This document shows, piece after piece, positions 25,593-33,181 of a stretch of DNA of 60,313 bases. This DNA is from Oscillospiraceae bacterium (GTDB lineage Bacteria > Bacillota > Clostridia > Oscillospirales > Oscillospiraceae). The translations under genes and the position numbers were made by a program. Numbering within the stretch: the stretch's first letter is position 1; every line of letters begins with the position of its first letter. The notes beneath the pieces were generated by a model. It searched no databases and was not told where the DNA came from. It saw only the letters and a list, made by a program, of their open reading frames with translations. The stretch lies in the NCBI GenBank assembly GCA_015067785.1, contig SVLR01000012.1, positions 1 through 60,313 on the forward strand, written 5' to 3'.

Positions 25593-26669
25593 TTATTTCT
25601 TACCTGCCAGGGACTTGCGGTACTTTTCGCTCTCCCAGTTGGCAATGAAGCTCTTGGCCTTCTCGCCCATAGTGGACAGAGGATGACCGGCGGCCTTAAT
25701 ATGGTTGATCACAAAAACAACAGCAGTCAGGGTCTCAGCAAGCACCTGCGCCTTCTTTGCGTCCATCCGCATCAGCACCTTACCGGAATCGGAGTACGCA
25801 ATGCACTGACCATCCTCTACTTCTGCCTTATCCATAGAGAAGGTGCCGATGAGGAACACCATCTGGTCGGGATACAGCGGCTGCTCCAGCAGGAACTGCT
25901 CGGTGTATGCGCCGCCCTTCAGGGCTTCGGTCAGGTAAGGGGTATCTGCCTCGTAAAGGCCGGGCTCGATCTCACGGACGGAGACCTTGGGGAAGGAATC
26001 GCCGGTGATGCCGAAGGCCTTGGCAAGACGCTCGTTGGCATCGGCGTGGAGCTGCAGAACAGTCTCAGGATCGTCATCGTGGGCAATGATGCCGTGGTTC
26101 TGCATGATGATGATGCCGGGCTTTTTGCCGGTTTCCGCTTCTACCCGCTTCATCTCGTCCCGGATGGCGAAGGTCAGGTTTGCACCGGGATCTACATAGG
26201 GTACCATACCCCAGGAGTAATCTGCGCCCTCGAAGGCAGCGGTGCAGATATCCTTGCAGTTCACCGCACAGGCAGCCAGATTGGCATAGACGCTGTGAGT
26301 GTGGACAACAAAAGTCTTCAGGATGGAGTGGAAGCCCGCCTCTACAGAGGGACGCAGCTGCTGCAGACCCTCGATGACCTTGACGGATTCCTTTGCCTTA
26401 TTGGAGCCGGCAGTCTCCACATTTTCAAACTGCTCCGGCTCGCTGGTCAGGTAGAAATCCCGGATAGCCGCGCCGTCAAGGACAGCATAGGCAGAATTGG
26501 GGGTAATATCGCTCAGGCAGAAGCCGGAGGCCTTGATAGCCATAAGCCCGCCGCCCAGCTTTACGGATGTATTGCCGCCACCGCCCTGCACATAGTCGGC
26601 ACGCGCGCCGGCAATGCCGGAGACCTTGGCAAACGCCTCTAAAAGCTTTGCATTTTCTTCAAAAAACAT
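25593..26669 (-). CDS. Class II aldolase, RhaD-like candidate
   Basis: A 358-residue cytoplasmic enzyme with YVQGGGGNTSVK as the substrate phosphate loop and a full zinc site (Glu in PSVEAGFH, both His in VVHTHS, His in QNHGII). It resembles the aldolase half of the fused rhamnulose-1-phosphate aldolase/dehydrogenase proteins, here without the dehydrogenase. Following rhaB and rhaA, it probably splits L-rhamnulose-1-phosphate to dihydroxyacetone phosphate and L-lactaldehyde. The ATG at 26669 is chosen because GGAGG lies just before it, downstream of the rhaA stop. Which of the two aldolase genes carries the flux is not decided by sequence. Confidence 0.85.
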   Translation of the reverse strand: MFFEENAKLLEAFAKVSGIAGARADYVQGGGGNTSVKLGGGLMAIKASGFCLSDITPNSAYAVLDGAAIRDFYLTSEPEQFENVETAGSNKAKESVKVIEGLQQLRPSVEAGFHSILKTFVVHTHSVYANLAACAVNCKDICTAAFEGADYSWGMVPYVDPGANLTFAIRDEMKRVEAETGKKPGIIIMQNHGIIAHDDDPETVLQLHADANERLAKAFGITGDSFPKVSVREIEPGLYEADTPYLTEALKGGAYTEQFLLEQPLYPDQMVFLIGTFSMDKAEVEDGQCIAYSDSGKVLMRMDAKKAQVLAETLTAVVFVINHIKAAGHPLSTMGEKAKSFIANWESEKYRKSLAGKK

Positions 26670-26685
26670 TCCCTTTTCCTCCGTA

Positions 26686-27936
26686 TTAAGCACGCTTTGC
26701 AAGAACTTCCTGCTCGTAAGCCTTTACGGTAGCAAACCATTCGCCGTCAGCAGGCGCACCGCAGACGCGGCAGTACTCCGCCCAAATTTCGCCAAAGGGC
26801 ATTGTCTTCATCTCTTCCTGCATGACCATCAGCTCCGTCCAGTTGCCGGCATCCTGCATTGCAGTGAGGTCGGGTGTAACGAGCGCCATCAGCAGGGCCT
26901 TCTGGACATTGCGGAAGCCAACGGTCCAAGCGGAAATACGGTTGATGGAAGCATCAAAGTAGTCCAGTGCCATCTTGACAGAGCCTTCCAGACCGCCGCA
27001 ACGGACGATCTCCTTGCACAGCTCCTTGGTCTCGTCATCCAGCAGAACAACGTGATCGGAGTCCCAACGGATGGGACGGGTGATGTGCAGCGCGATCTCC
27101 GGGAAGAAAGCAAGCAGTGCGGGGATCTTGTCAGAAACCACTTCGGTGGGATGGTAGTGACCGTTGTCCATCAGGGGGATGCAGCGATCCTTGTTGACAG
27201 CGGCATAGCTAAGGCTGAACTCGGCAGAGCCGACAGTATAGGCTTCCACACCGATGCCAAAGACCTTGCTCTCGACACAAGGCTTGACCTTATTGAAGTC
27301 AAAGGGCTCAGAGAGGATCTCGTCGATGGCTTCCTTGTAACGAACACGGGGACCCATACGGTCAGCGGGAATGTCCTTAAAGCCGTCACCGGTCCAGATG
27401 TTCATAATACAGGGCTGGCCCAGCTCCTCAGCAAGGTAAGTAGAAATGCGGATACAGGCCTTGCCGTGCTCGATCCAGAACTTGCGGATCTCCGGATCGG
27501 GATGGGACAGAGTCAGGCCGTTTGCCTTGGGATGGGAGAAGAAGGTGGGGTTAAAGTCACAGCCAAGGCCTCTCTCCTTGCAGAAATCTACCCACTTCTT
27601 AAAGTGCTTGGGCTCTAACTTATCACGGTCTGCCCAGTCACCGTCTTCGAAAATGGCATAGGAAGCGTGGAGATTCATCTTCTTGGTGCCAGGGCAGAGC
27701 TTCAGCACCATATCGAGATCTGCCATCAGCTCTTCGGGGGTACGGGCGCGTCCGGGATAGTTGCCGGTGGTCTGGATGCCGCCGGTCAGGGGCTTTGTGG
27801 GATCGGTGTCGAAGCCACGGACATCGTCACCCTGCCAGCAGTGCAGGGAAACAGGAACATTCTTCAGCTTTGCGATGGCGGCATCGGTATCTACACCCAA
27901 TGCGGCATATTTTGCTTTTGCTTCTACATAACTCAT
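26686..27936 (-). CDS. rhaA: L-rhamnose isomerase
   Basis: A 416-residue protein of the usual family length that converts L-rhamnose to L-rhamnulose in the cytoplasm. Recognisable segments are PVSLHCWQGDDVRGFD, MNLHASYAIF, the metal-site stretches LSHPDPEIRKFW and LMDNGHYHPTEVV, and RPIRWDSDHVV. GGAGG lies ten bases before the ATG, inside the end of rhaB. It lies directly between the kinase and aldolase genes in pathway order. Confidence 0.96.
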   Translation of the reverse strand: MSYVEAKAKYAALGVDTDAAIAKLKNVPVSLHCWQGDDVRGFDTDPTKPLTGGIQTTGNYPGRARTPEELMADLDMVLKLCPGTKKMNLHASYAIFEDGDWADRDKLEPKHFKKWVDFCKERGLGCDFNPTFFSHPKANGLTLSHPDPEIRKFWIEHGKACIRISTYLAEELGQPCIMNIWTGDGFKDIPADRMGPRVRYKEAIDEILSEPFDFNKVKPCVESKVFGIGVEAYTVGSAEFSLSYAAVNKDRCIPLMDNGHYHPTEVVSDKIPALLAFFPEIALHITRPIRWDSDHVVLLDDETKELCKEIVRCGGLEGSVKMALDYFDASINRISAWTVGFRNVQKALLMALVTPDLTAMQDAGNWTELMVMQEEMKTMPFGEIWAEYCRVCGAPADGEWFATVKAYEQEVLAKRA

Positions 27937-27938
27937 AA

Positions 27939-29210
27939 TTATTTGACCTCCATTTGAATTTTCAAATTACCCAGGGCTGTGGCCTCGATGGGCAATGCAA
28001 CGACCTCTTTACCGGTGGCGCTTTCCGTCAGTCCGTTCAGGAACGCATTCTTTGCGCCGCCGCCTACAATGTACAGCTTTTCATACTTTTTGCCGGTATT
28101 GGCTTCCAGCTCGTCGATGGCCTGCTTGTAGCTGATGGCAAGGCTGCAATAAGCGCAGCGGAAATAGTCACCGATCGTCTTACAAGCATTGCCTGTCGCA
28201 GCATCAAAGGCTGCCTTCATACTCTTGGGTGCCAGGAATTCCTGCGCATTGGCATCGATCAGGGCATCGCAGGTGCTCTCCTCGGCCATCTTCACGATCT
28301 CCGGGAACTTGGTGTCGGGGCACAGCTCCCGTTGCAGCTCATTGACCAGCCACATGCCCATAATGTTCTTCTGATAACGGTTGTAGCCGACGCCACCCTC
28401 ATTGGAGTAGTTGGCTTTTTCACTGCCGGCATCGGTAATAGGCTTGGGCGTTTTTACACCCAGCAGGCTCCAAGTGCCGGAGGAAATGTAGGGATGGTTA
28501 CCCTCCATAGGAATGCCCTCTACCGCAGAGCCGGTATCGTGGGTAGCGCAAAGCACGACCTTGATTCCCTCATACTCGCCAAGGACGGTACCGGGCTGGC
28601 TCAGCTTGGGGAACAGCGCCTTGGGATAGCCCAAGGCTTCTACGATCTCCATATCAAATTCACCGGTATCGGCATTGACCATTCCCATCGTAGTGGCATT
28701 GGTATACTCTCTTGCCTTCACGCCACACAGCTTCCAAAGTAAGTACTCCGGGATCATCAGCATATCCGTCACGCCGTCCAGTCGGCCGTTTACCTTATCG
28801 TCATAAAGCTGATAGATGGTGGTAAAAGGCTGGAACTGACAGCCGGTACGGACATACAGCTGGGTAAAGGGCATTTTCTCATGTGCCTGAGGGATCGCAG
28901 CCTCAGTGCGGCTGTCACGGTAAGCGTAGACAGGCAGTACCTCTTCTTCGCCCTTGAGCAGGACATAGTCCACGCCCCAAGTGTCGATGGAAAGGCTTTC
29001 GATTTGGGGGAATTCTGCCTTTGCTTTCCCGATTCCCTCTTTTACATAATTCACCAAGCCTTCAATGTCCCAGACAAGATGTCCGTTCTGCTGGTGAACA
29101 CCGTTGGGGAAACGGAAAACTTCCTTTGTTTGGATTTCGCCATTTTCCTGCCAGCCTACAATATGTCGGCCGGAGGATGCACCGATATCAATTGCTAAGT
29201 AGTAACGCAC
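27939..29210 (-). CDS. rhaB: Rhamnulokinase
   Basis: A 423-residue FGGY-family sugar kinase that phosphorylates L-rhamnulose at O1. Seen motifs are the N-terminal phosphate loop AIDIGASSGRHIVG, DTWGVDYVLL with the catalytic Asp, the adenosine-site ISSGTWSLLGV, and GGGAKNAFLNGL. The start codon is GTG, with AAAGGAGG seven bases before it. It heads the catabolic operon rhaB-rhaA-aldolases, downstream of the AraC regulator on the same strand. Confidence 0.95.
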   Translation of the reverse strand: MRYYLAIDIGASSGRHIVGWQENGEIQTKEVFRFPNGVHQQNGHLVWDIEGLVNYVKEGIGKAKAEFPQIESLSIDTWGVDYVLLKGEEEVLPVYAYRDSRTEAAIPQAHEKMPFTQLYVRTGCQFQPFTTIYQLYDDKVNGRLDGVTDMLMIPEYLLWKLCGVKAREYTNATTMGMVNADTGEFDMEIVEALGYPKALFPKLSQPGTVLGEYEGIKVVLCATHDTGSAVEGIPMEGNHPYISSGTWSLLGVKTPKPITDAGSEKANYSNEGGVGYNRYQKNIMGMWLVNELQRELCPDTKFPEIVKMAEESTCDALIDANAQEFLAPKSMKAAFDAATGNACKTIGDYFRCAYCSLAISYKQAIDELEANTGKKYEKLYIVGGGAKNAFLNGLTESATGKEVVALPIEATALGNLKIQMEVK

Positions 29211-29237
29211 AAAAAGGCCTCCTTTCTCATTCTACCA

Positions 29238-29251
29238 CCATATTACTATGG
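29238..29251. promoter_or_regulatory. Small inverted repeat upstream of rhaB
   Basis: CCATA and TATGG flank TTAC, about 30 bases before the GTG of rhaB. It could be part of an operator for the adjacent AraC-family protein. No convincing -35 box pairs with the TAGAAT that follows it on the - strand. Confidence 0.35.
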
Positions 29252-29283
29252 CGCAGACAAAAAAAGGAGGTCTTGTATTTTGT

Positions 29284-29313
29284 AAAAAAGTGTCCTCTCT
29301 TGCAATCACACTT
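29284..29313 (-). terminator. Weak terminator after the AraC-family gene
   Basis: AAGTGT and ACACTT can pair over six bases around a 14-base loop, followed on the - strand by a run of Ts. The short stem makes read-through into rhaB likely. Confidence 0.3.
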
Positions 29314-30259
29314 CATCCCGGTAATGCTTAGGAGATTTTCCGTAGGCCTCCGCAAAGATCCGATGGAAGTAGCTGATATTCTCATAGCCCACCGCCGCAG
29401 AAATGTCGGATACATTCTTTGCCGTGTTTCGCAGCAGGAAGGCAGCCTGGGCAAGACGCTTCTCCTGCACAAGCTGGGTAAAGGTTTTTCCGGTTTTTCG
29501 CTTGATCTCCCGGGAGAGCCAGGAGGGGTCATAGTGCAGCGTCTTTGCCAGCTGCGCGAAGCTGCCGGTTACATAGTTTTCCTCCACATACCGCAGCACC
29601 TGCCAGGCAACCGTATCCTCAGGATCAGCAGAGGTCAGCGTTTCCGTATGGTTTAGCAGCTGCATCAGCACCAGTGTCATAGTCATCTGGCTCATTTTCC
29701 GCTTGTTGGGAGTCTCCTGAATCAGGATCCACAGCAGGTTCTCCAATAGGTTCTGAATCGGCTTGTCCCCCGAAATATCAAAATGCAAATAGCCAACCCC
29801 GGAGCTTTCACCGCAAAGGCAGTCGATCAGGAATTTCCGCAAAGGGGTTGGCTCCTCGCCGATCATAGAAAGGGGGGTGGAAAAAAATTCCGGCAAAACG
29901 ATGAGATTTACCGCAATGTCCTTCTCCCCTGCCTGACAGACCTCGTGGGTTGCGCTTTGACTGAGAAACAGCAGATCGCCCTGCTTGAGCCGGAGTGCCT
30001 TGCCATTTACGATATGGGTGGTCTCTCCGGTGAACATATACACCACCTCTACATAGTTGTGGGTATGCTCCGGAAAGTGGATAAAGCGGGTATGGGGGCG
30101 GATGGTGATGAGCTTACCGGCATCCAAAAGCTTTCGGCTGTTGACGGTGCTGCCCTGCTCCTGCATATAGAGATTGCGGTCGATATCATTGCGTCCGTCC
30201 AAAATCTCCCGCTCCTCCGCGGTAATGACACACAGCTTTTCATACAGTATAGGATCCAT
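29306..30259 (-). CDS. AraC-family transcriptional activator of rhamnose use (inferred)
   Basis: A 317-residue protein with an N-terminal cupin-like sensing part (TRFIHFPEHTHNYVEVVYMFTGE, then LRLKQGDLLFLSQSATHE) and a C-terminal pair of helix-turn-helix motifs (FAQLAKTLHYDPSWLSREIKRKTG; VSDISAAVGYENISYFHRIFAE). Such proteins bind a sugar and activate nearby operons, as RhaS and RhaR do. The gene lies directly before rhaBA. The start at 30259 is chosen because a GGGGAGGGG site precedes it and the promoter at 30291-30319 lies inside the longer frame. Confidence 0.9.
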   Translation of the reverse strand: MDPILYEKLCVITAEEREILDGRNDIDRNLYMQEQGSTVNSRKLLDAGKLITIRPHTRFIHFPEHTHNYVEVVYMFTGETTHIVNGKALRLKQGDLLFLSQSATHEVCQAGEKDIAVNLIVLPEFFSTPLSMIGEEPTPLRKFLIDCLCGESSGVGYLHFDISGDKPIQNLLENLLWILIQETPNKRKMSQMTMTLVLMQLLNHTETLTSADPEDTVAWQVLRYVEENYVTGSFAQLAKTLHYDPSWLSREIKRKTGKTFTQLVQEKRLAQAAFLLRNTAKNVSDISAAVGYENISYFHRIFAEAYGKSPKHYRDEV

Positions 30260-30290
30260 ATGCACCCCTCCCCTCTCATATCCTGTCCTG

Positions 30291-30319
30291 ATTATAACAC
30301 AGCCGTCCAAAACACGCAA
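30291..30319 (-). promoter_or_regulatory. Sigma-A promoter of the AraC-family gene
   Basis: On the - strand TTGCGT and a perfect TATAAT are 17 bases apart, about 30 bases before the start codon. Confidence 0.82.
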
Positions 30320-30376
30320 ACAGAATTTATTCCATAGCCTGCGCATACAAATACGAATTGCACAGTTATATGGCAG

Positions 30377-30584
30377 TTTTCAATTTTTGTGTCTTTTTCC
30401 GAAGAGAAGCATCTATATTTTCCCGTATTCAGCAAGAATACCATTGCGGAAAGAAAATGCTTTCTTGGAAATGCATTTTCCTCCAAGAAAGCAAAAAGGA
30501 GAGAAGAATTATGAAGAACAGCAATCAGATCAATGTTCCTCAGGCTTGTGAGGTAATGGATCATTTCAAGATACAGGCAGCTTC
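30377..30584 (+). repeat. Direct repeat, left copy: spore-protein leader and 5' coding region
   Basis: This 208-base stretch matches 32971-33181 closely, from CAATTTTTG through the leader stem-loop, ribosome site, ATG and 25 codons. Similarity stops at GCAGCTTC. The two copies are in the same orientation and about 2.6 kb apart. Confidence 0.9.
30458..30493 (+). promoter_or_regulatory. Leader stem-loop of the truncated spore-protein copy
   Basis: TGCTTTCTTGGA and TCCAAGAAAGCA pair over 12 bases around a 12-base loop, ending three bases before AAGGAG. The counterpart at 33054-33090 differs in both arms but still pairs perfectly. Confidence 0.85.
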
Positions 30585-30639
30585 TGCTGTTTTTAAGTTC
30601 CTCTTCTGTATTCAAATCTGTACGCATAATAAAGCTTGA
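30511..30639 (+). pseudogene. Truncated alpha/beta small acid-soluble spore protein
   Basis: The first 25 codons (MKNSNQINVPQACEVMDHFK...QAAS) match the intact gene at 33108 with a few changes. The frame then runs into unrelated sequence and stops at codon 43. The GPR-cleavage region and the whole DNA-binding second half (GVNL, GSVGGQMVKKMI) are missing, so the product cannot protect spore DNA. Leader, hairpin and ribosome site are kept. It is a remnant left by duplication or by a rearrangement ending at about 30585. Confidence 0.85.
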
Positions 30640-30713
30640 CGAAAACCGCTTGAATCTCTGGTACTTGCAGCCTTTTCCTACAAAAAACCTCGGTTTTTCT
30701 TGGTTTTTCTATG

Positions 30714-30743
30714 TTGTCTGCCGGGCAGCTTTTGTGCTATGCT
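30714..30743 (+). promoter_or_regulatory. Promoter of the lone receiver gene
   Basis: TTGTCT and an extended TATGCT (TGC before it) are 18 bases apart. It overlaps the first codons of a longer open frame from 30711, which favours the downstream TTG start. Confidence 0.55.
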
Positions 30744-30776
30744 CCTCATAGTAATGTTCTTAGAGGTGAGCGCATA

Positions 30777-31139
30777 TTGAAACTACTTATTGCCGTAAAA
30801 TCAGAAATAATCGCTGATGCACTTGCAGCTTCCTTATCTATGCACGACATACATACTTGTGATACCGGCACGGATGCACTTGCAATGCTGGAAATATATC
30901 GTCCTGATGCGCTAATTATAGATCTGACGCTTCCTGGGATGGATGGGTTAACCGTTTTGCGAAAAACCGGCTTTCGACCACATCGTATTCTGGCACTTAC
31001 CACGCTTGCGACCCCGGCTGTGCTGCAAGCAGCCGCTGACGCAGGTGTGCAGGATATGATCCTGATTCCTTGCACGATCCGTCACATCATAGAACGTCTG
31101 AACGCTCTGACAGAAAAAGCCCCCTCCACGGAAGGCTGA
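30777..31139 (+). CDS. Stand-alone degenerate receiver domain
   Basis: A 120-residue protein that is a single response-regulator receiver fold: LKLLIAVKSEI as strand 1, LIIDLTLPGMDGL with the phospho-acceptor Asp, LALTTLA with the switch Thr, and DMILIPCTIRHII as the last strand. The acidic pair after strand 1 (normally DD) reads KSE and the conserved Lys before helix 5 reads Ile, so ordinary Mg-dependent phosphorylation is doubtful. There is no output domain. The TTG at 30777 with AGAGGTGAG six bases before it fits the domain start; an ATG at 30711 would add 22 unrelated residues. It faces the Spo0A-domain operon, whose protein lacks a receiver. Confidence 0.8.
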   Translation: MKLLIAVKSEIIADALAASLSMHDIHTCDTGTDALAMLEIYRPDALIIDLTLPGMDGLTVLRKTGFRPHRILALTTLATPAVLQAAADAGVQDMILIPCTIRHIIERLNALTEKAPSTEG

Positions 31140-31158
31140 TCCGTAAAGGGGCGCTTTT
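31115..31158. terminator. Terminator between the receiver gene and the convergent operon
   Basis: AAAAGC-CCCCT pairs with AGGGG-C-GCTTTT (one bulge), with an inner ACGGA/TCCGT helix, followed by T-rich sequence. It overlaps the receiver's last codons and can serve both strands. Confidence 0.8.
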
Positions 31159-31159
31159 G

Positions 31160-31603
31160 TCACATTCTAATAATTTCCGTATATACGTCTAATTCGCCAA
31201 TGCCTCTGCTGTTTTTGGCATAGAAGGTAATTCGCGCTGTGTAGTAATATCCCGTAATGGCGGTGTCGTATGTTACATATTCCGCATGATATGTCGTATT
31301 TTGATCCACCATCTGCGGGTAATCATCCATTGTGTATGTTTTTATCTTGGTCCAGGACTGCCCGTCCGCAGATTCATAGAGCGCGATCTCGCTGGCTCCA
31401 AGTTCCTGCGGAGAGGAACCGGCATTGGAAACTACATCAAACCAAATCTGGAAAGATGTAGAGGATGTTTCATAAAGATCCGTACTATGAGAAGAGAAGA
31501 AGGCGCTTGCTCTGGACTCTGCCGCGCTTTCCGCATAAGCCGGAACCGCCAAAAGTAGGCTACAAATGAGGATCATACAGATAAAACGAATGCATTTTCT
31601 CAT
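31160..31603 (-). CDS. Small secreted protein, DUF6147-like
   Basis: A 147-residue protein with a clear signal peptide (residues 1-24, ending PAYA) and a mature beta-rich domain (FQIWFDVVSNA, IALYESADGQSWTKI, YYTARITFYAKNSRG). It resembles small secreted clostridial proteins that I believe are grouped as DUF6147; that label is tentative. It has no cysteine in the mature part. Its ATG overlaps the stop of the DUF4367 gene by four bases, so it is translated with it. It could be the ligand or target of the membrane protein (inference). Confidence 0.7.
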   Translation of the reverse strand: MRKCIRFICMILICSLLLAVPAYAESAAESRASAFFSSHSTDLYETSSTSFQIWFDVVSNAGSSPQELGASEIALYESADGQSWTKIKTYTMDDYPQMVDQNTTYHAEYVTYDTAITGYYYTARITFYAKNSRGIGELDVYTEIIRM

Positions 31604-32421
31604 TGTGTTAATTCACTCCTGTAAATAGATTTGATGATTGTGTATATATCATCTTTTGAAACATTAGTATTTATCACACACTTCACTCCATCCACAGTCC
31701 ATGTAACAGATAATGCGCCTTCATTTTCCACTATAAAGTGGCCAATTTTCCTAAACTCAAAAAGTTCAACACCCGCTTCTTCTTTCTCAATTTGGGAAGA
31801 TATATCTGTAGATATTCGATATGTAATAGAGATATCATTGTCACCGTTCTTAAAATTGCTATGCACACTATTCCCCCTAGGTATTGGCCGTTCTTTCAAG
31901 TCCGACAGTTCAAAACCTTCCGGCAGCCACATAGGTACAACGGATTCTGTTACGCCCAGCTCTGTCACTTTATCGTAAAGCTGCTGTAATCCGGGGTTGT
32001 CTGTAACGAAATCATCCTCGGTATTGGGGTAATTTTTGTTCGGATCTATAAACTCAAAAATGCTGTTCGTCCAGCGGAATAATATATCGAGAAGGCTCTC
32101 TGCCTGAGCCGTTGGAGAACTTATCATTATTACAAGGATAATCACAGCGGCAGCTGCCGCGATCCCGGCAAGCCATCTGCGTTTCTGTATGGACTGTTTC
32201 GATGATGTGTCGTGCTTATTTAATTTGTTCCGTATCTCTAAGATTTCCGGTGTTCTTTCTACCGGAATGTCTTTTTCTCTTTCTTCTAATTCACGCAGGA
32301 TGGACAATACCACCTCCTCATTGGGATGCTCCTTCTGAAGCTCTGCCTGCAGAATTTGATCCAGCGCTTCTGTAGGCATTTGCTGCCATTCTTGATTGGG
32401 GCAGGTCTTAATCTCTCTCAT
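31600..32421 (-). CDS. Single-pass membrane protein with extracellular DUF4367, anti-sigma-like
   Basis: A 273-residue protein: about 80 cytoplasmic residues rich in Glu and Lys, one membrane helix (WLAGIAAAAAVIILVIMI, about 83-101), and an extracellular part ending in a DUF4367 domain (MWLPEGFELSDLK ... ISITYRIS ... GHFIVENEGALSVTWTVDGV). DUF4367 proteins usually follow ECF sigma-factor genes and are treated as anti-sigma factors or sensors. Here the partner position is held by a lone Spo0A DNA-binding domain, whose gene it overlaps by 14 bases. The cytoplasmic part could hold that regulator at the membrane. No zinc-finger anti-sigma motif was seen. Confidence 0.8.
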   Translation of the reverse strand: MREIKTCPNQEWQQMPTEALDQILQAELQKEHPNEEVVLSILRELEEREKDIPVERTPEILEIRNKLNKHDTSSKQSIQKRRWLAGIAAAAAVIILVIMISSPTAQAESLLDILFRWTNSIFEFIDPNKNYPNTEDDFVTDNPGLQQLYDKVTELGVTESVVPMWLPEGFELSDLKERPIPRGNSVHSNFKNGDNDISITYRISTDISSQIEKEEAGVELFEFRKIGHFIVENEGALSVTWTVDGVKCVINTNVSKDDIYTIIKSIYRSELTQ

Positions 32422-32851
32422 TGCGATCCCCCTTTGTTATCTTGCATTCCTGCCAAATTTCCAAAATATAGGATATTCTGGAAATGAATTCACTGTTTGT
32501 CGGTTTGTTCACAACAGCACGGCCGTTATAGGAAAAGTACCATTCCCACGCCTCTTTGCTGCCGTGCCGCCAAGCCATTTTAATTGCGTCCCGTATGGCT
32601 TGCTCAACCAAATCTTCCGAGTTTAGTTTGTAATGTAGGGAAATTTCCAGGTATATGTCCTTTGCCAGCGCGCGGGTAGGGTCTTTCCGTTTTAGCTCGA
32701 TCGCTTTTTTGAGAAACTCAAAGCCAGCGCACTTTGTGGGCACACCGAGCTCCATTAAAGACACAATAATCGCACCACGAAGGTTATAATGATCCAAGTG
32801 CTTTGATAAGAGCACTATATGGCAAAGCGTTCTCTCTATTGTGCTTTCCAT
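32408..32851 (-). CDS. Stand-alone Spo0A C-terminal DNA-binding domain protein
   Basis: The 147 residues match the Spo0A effector domain throughout: LDHYNLRGAIIVSLMELGVP, AGFEFLKKAIEL, DIYLEISLHYKLN, the recognition-helix region VEQAIRDAIKMAWRHGS, and the C-terminal KPTNSEFISRISY. The N-terminal receiver of normal Spo0A is absent, so activity cannot be set by the phosphorelay in the usual way. The start at 32851 has GGGGAGG before it and a good promoter at 32874-32902. It heads an operon with the DUF4367 and secreted proteins. It may bind 0A-box-like DNA independently of phosphorylation or compete with Spo0A. Confidence 0.9.
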   Translation of the reverse strand: MESTIERTLCHIVLLSKHLDHYNLRGAIIVSLMELGVPTKCAGFEFLKKAIELKRKDPTRALAKDIYLEISLHYKLNSEDLVEQAIRDAIKMAWRHGSKEAWEWYFSYNGRAVVNKPTNSEFISRISYILEIWQECKITKGDRNERD

Positions 32852-32873
32852 TATATTCCTCCCCTCTGTGGTT

Positions 32874-32902
32874 ATTATGGCATAAAGAAATATCTTTGTC
32901 CA
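32874..32902 (-). promoter_or_regulatory. Promoter of the Spo0A-domain operon
   Basis: On the - strand TGGACA and an extended -10 (TGC then CATAAT) are 17 bases apart. Confidence 0.75.
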
Positions 32903-32970
32903 TCGAAAATCGTCGAAAATACAACAACTCCTAAATTTTTTGCTATGCATAAAGTCGAGGTGTTCTTCCT

Positions 32971-33181
32971 TTTTCCAATTTTTGCGTCCTTTTCCGAAAA
33001 GAAACATCTATATTTTTTCTGCATTCGGCAAAAATACCATTGCGGAAAGAAAATGCTTTCTTCGGAATGCATTTTCCTCCGAAGAAAGCAAAAAGGAGAG
33101 AAAGATTATGAAGAACAACAATCAGATCAATGTTCCTCAGGCTCGTGAGGCAATGGACCGTTTCAAGATGCAGGCAGCTTC
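32971..33181 (+). repeat. Direct repeat, right copy: leader and 5' part of the intact spore-protein gene
   Basis: This is the partner of 30377-30584 in the same orientation. It runs on into the intact gene. Differences are scattered single bases plus a few short indels, so the duplication is not recent. Confidence 0.9.
33054..33090 (+). promoter_or_regulatory. Leader stem-loop of the spore-protein gene
   Basis: TGCTTTCTTCGGA and TCCGAAGAAAGCA pair perfectly over 13 bases around ATGCATTTTCC, ending directly before AAAAAGGAGAG. The loop sequence is identical in the other copy. It may shield the mRNA 5' end or control access to the ribosome site. Confidence 0.88.

Noticed and set aside
30292..30627. 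111-codon - strand frame opposite the truncated spore-protein gene
   Set aside because: It runs through the duplicated leader in antisense and has no homologue that I recognise. Its first bases (from 30627) might be the lost start of another gene, but this cannot be supported.
32940..33107. Longer start for the spore-protein gene at 32940
   Set aside because: The extra codons cover the conserved leader hairpin and ribosome site; the family starts at the ATG at 33108.
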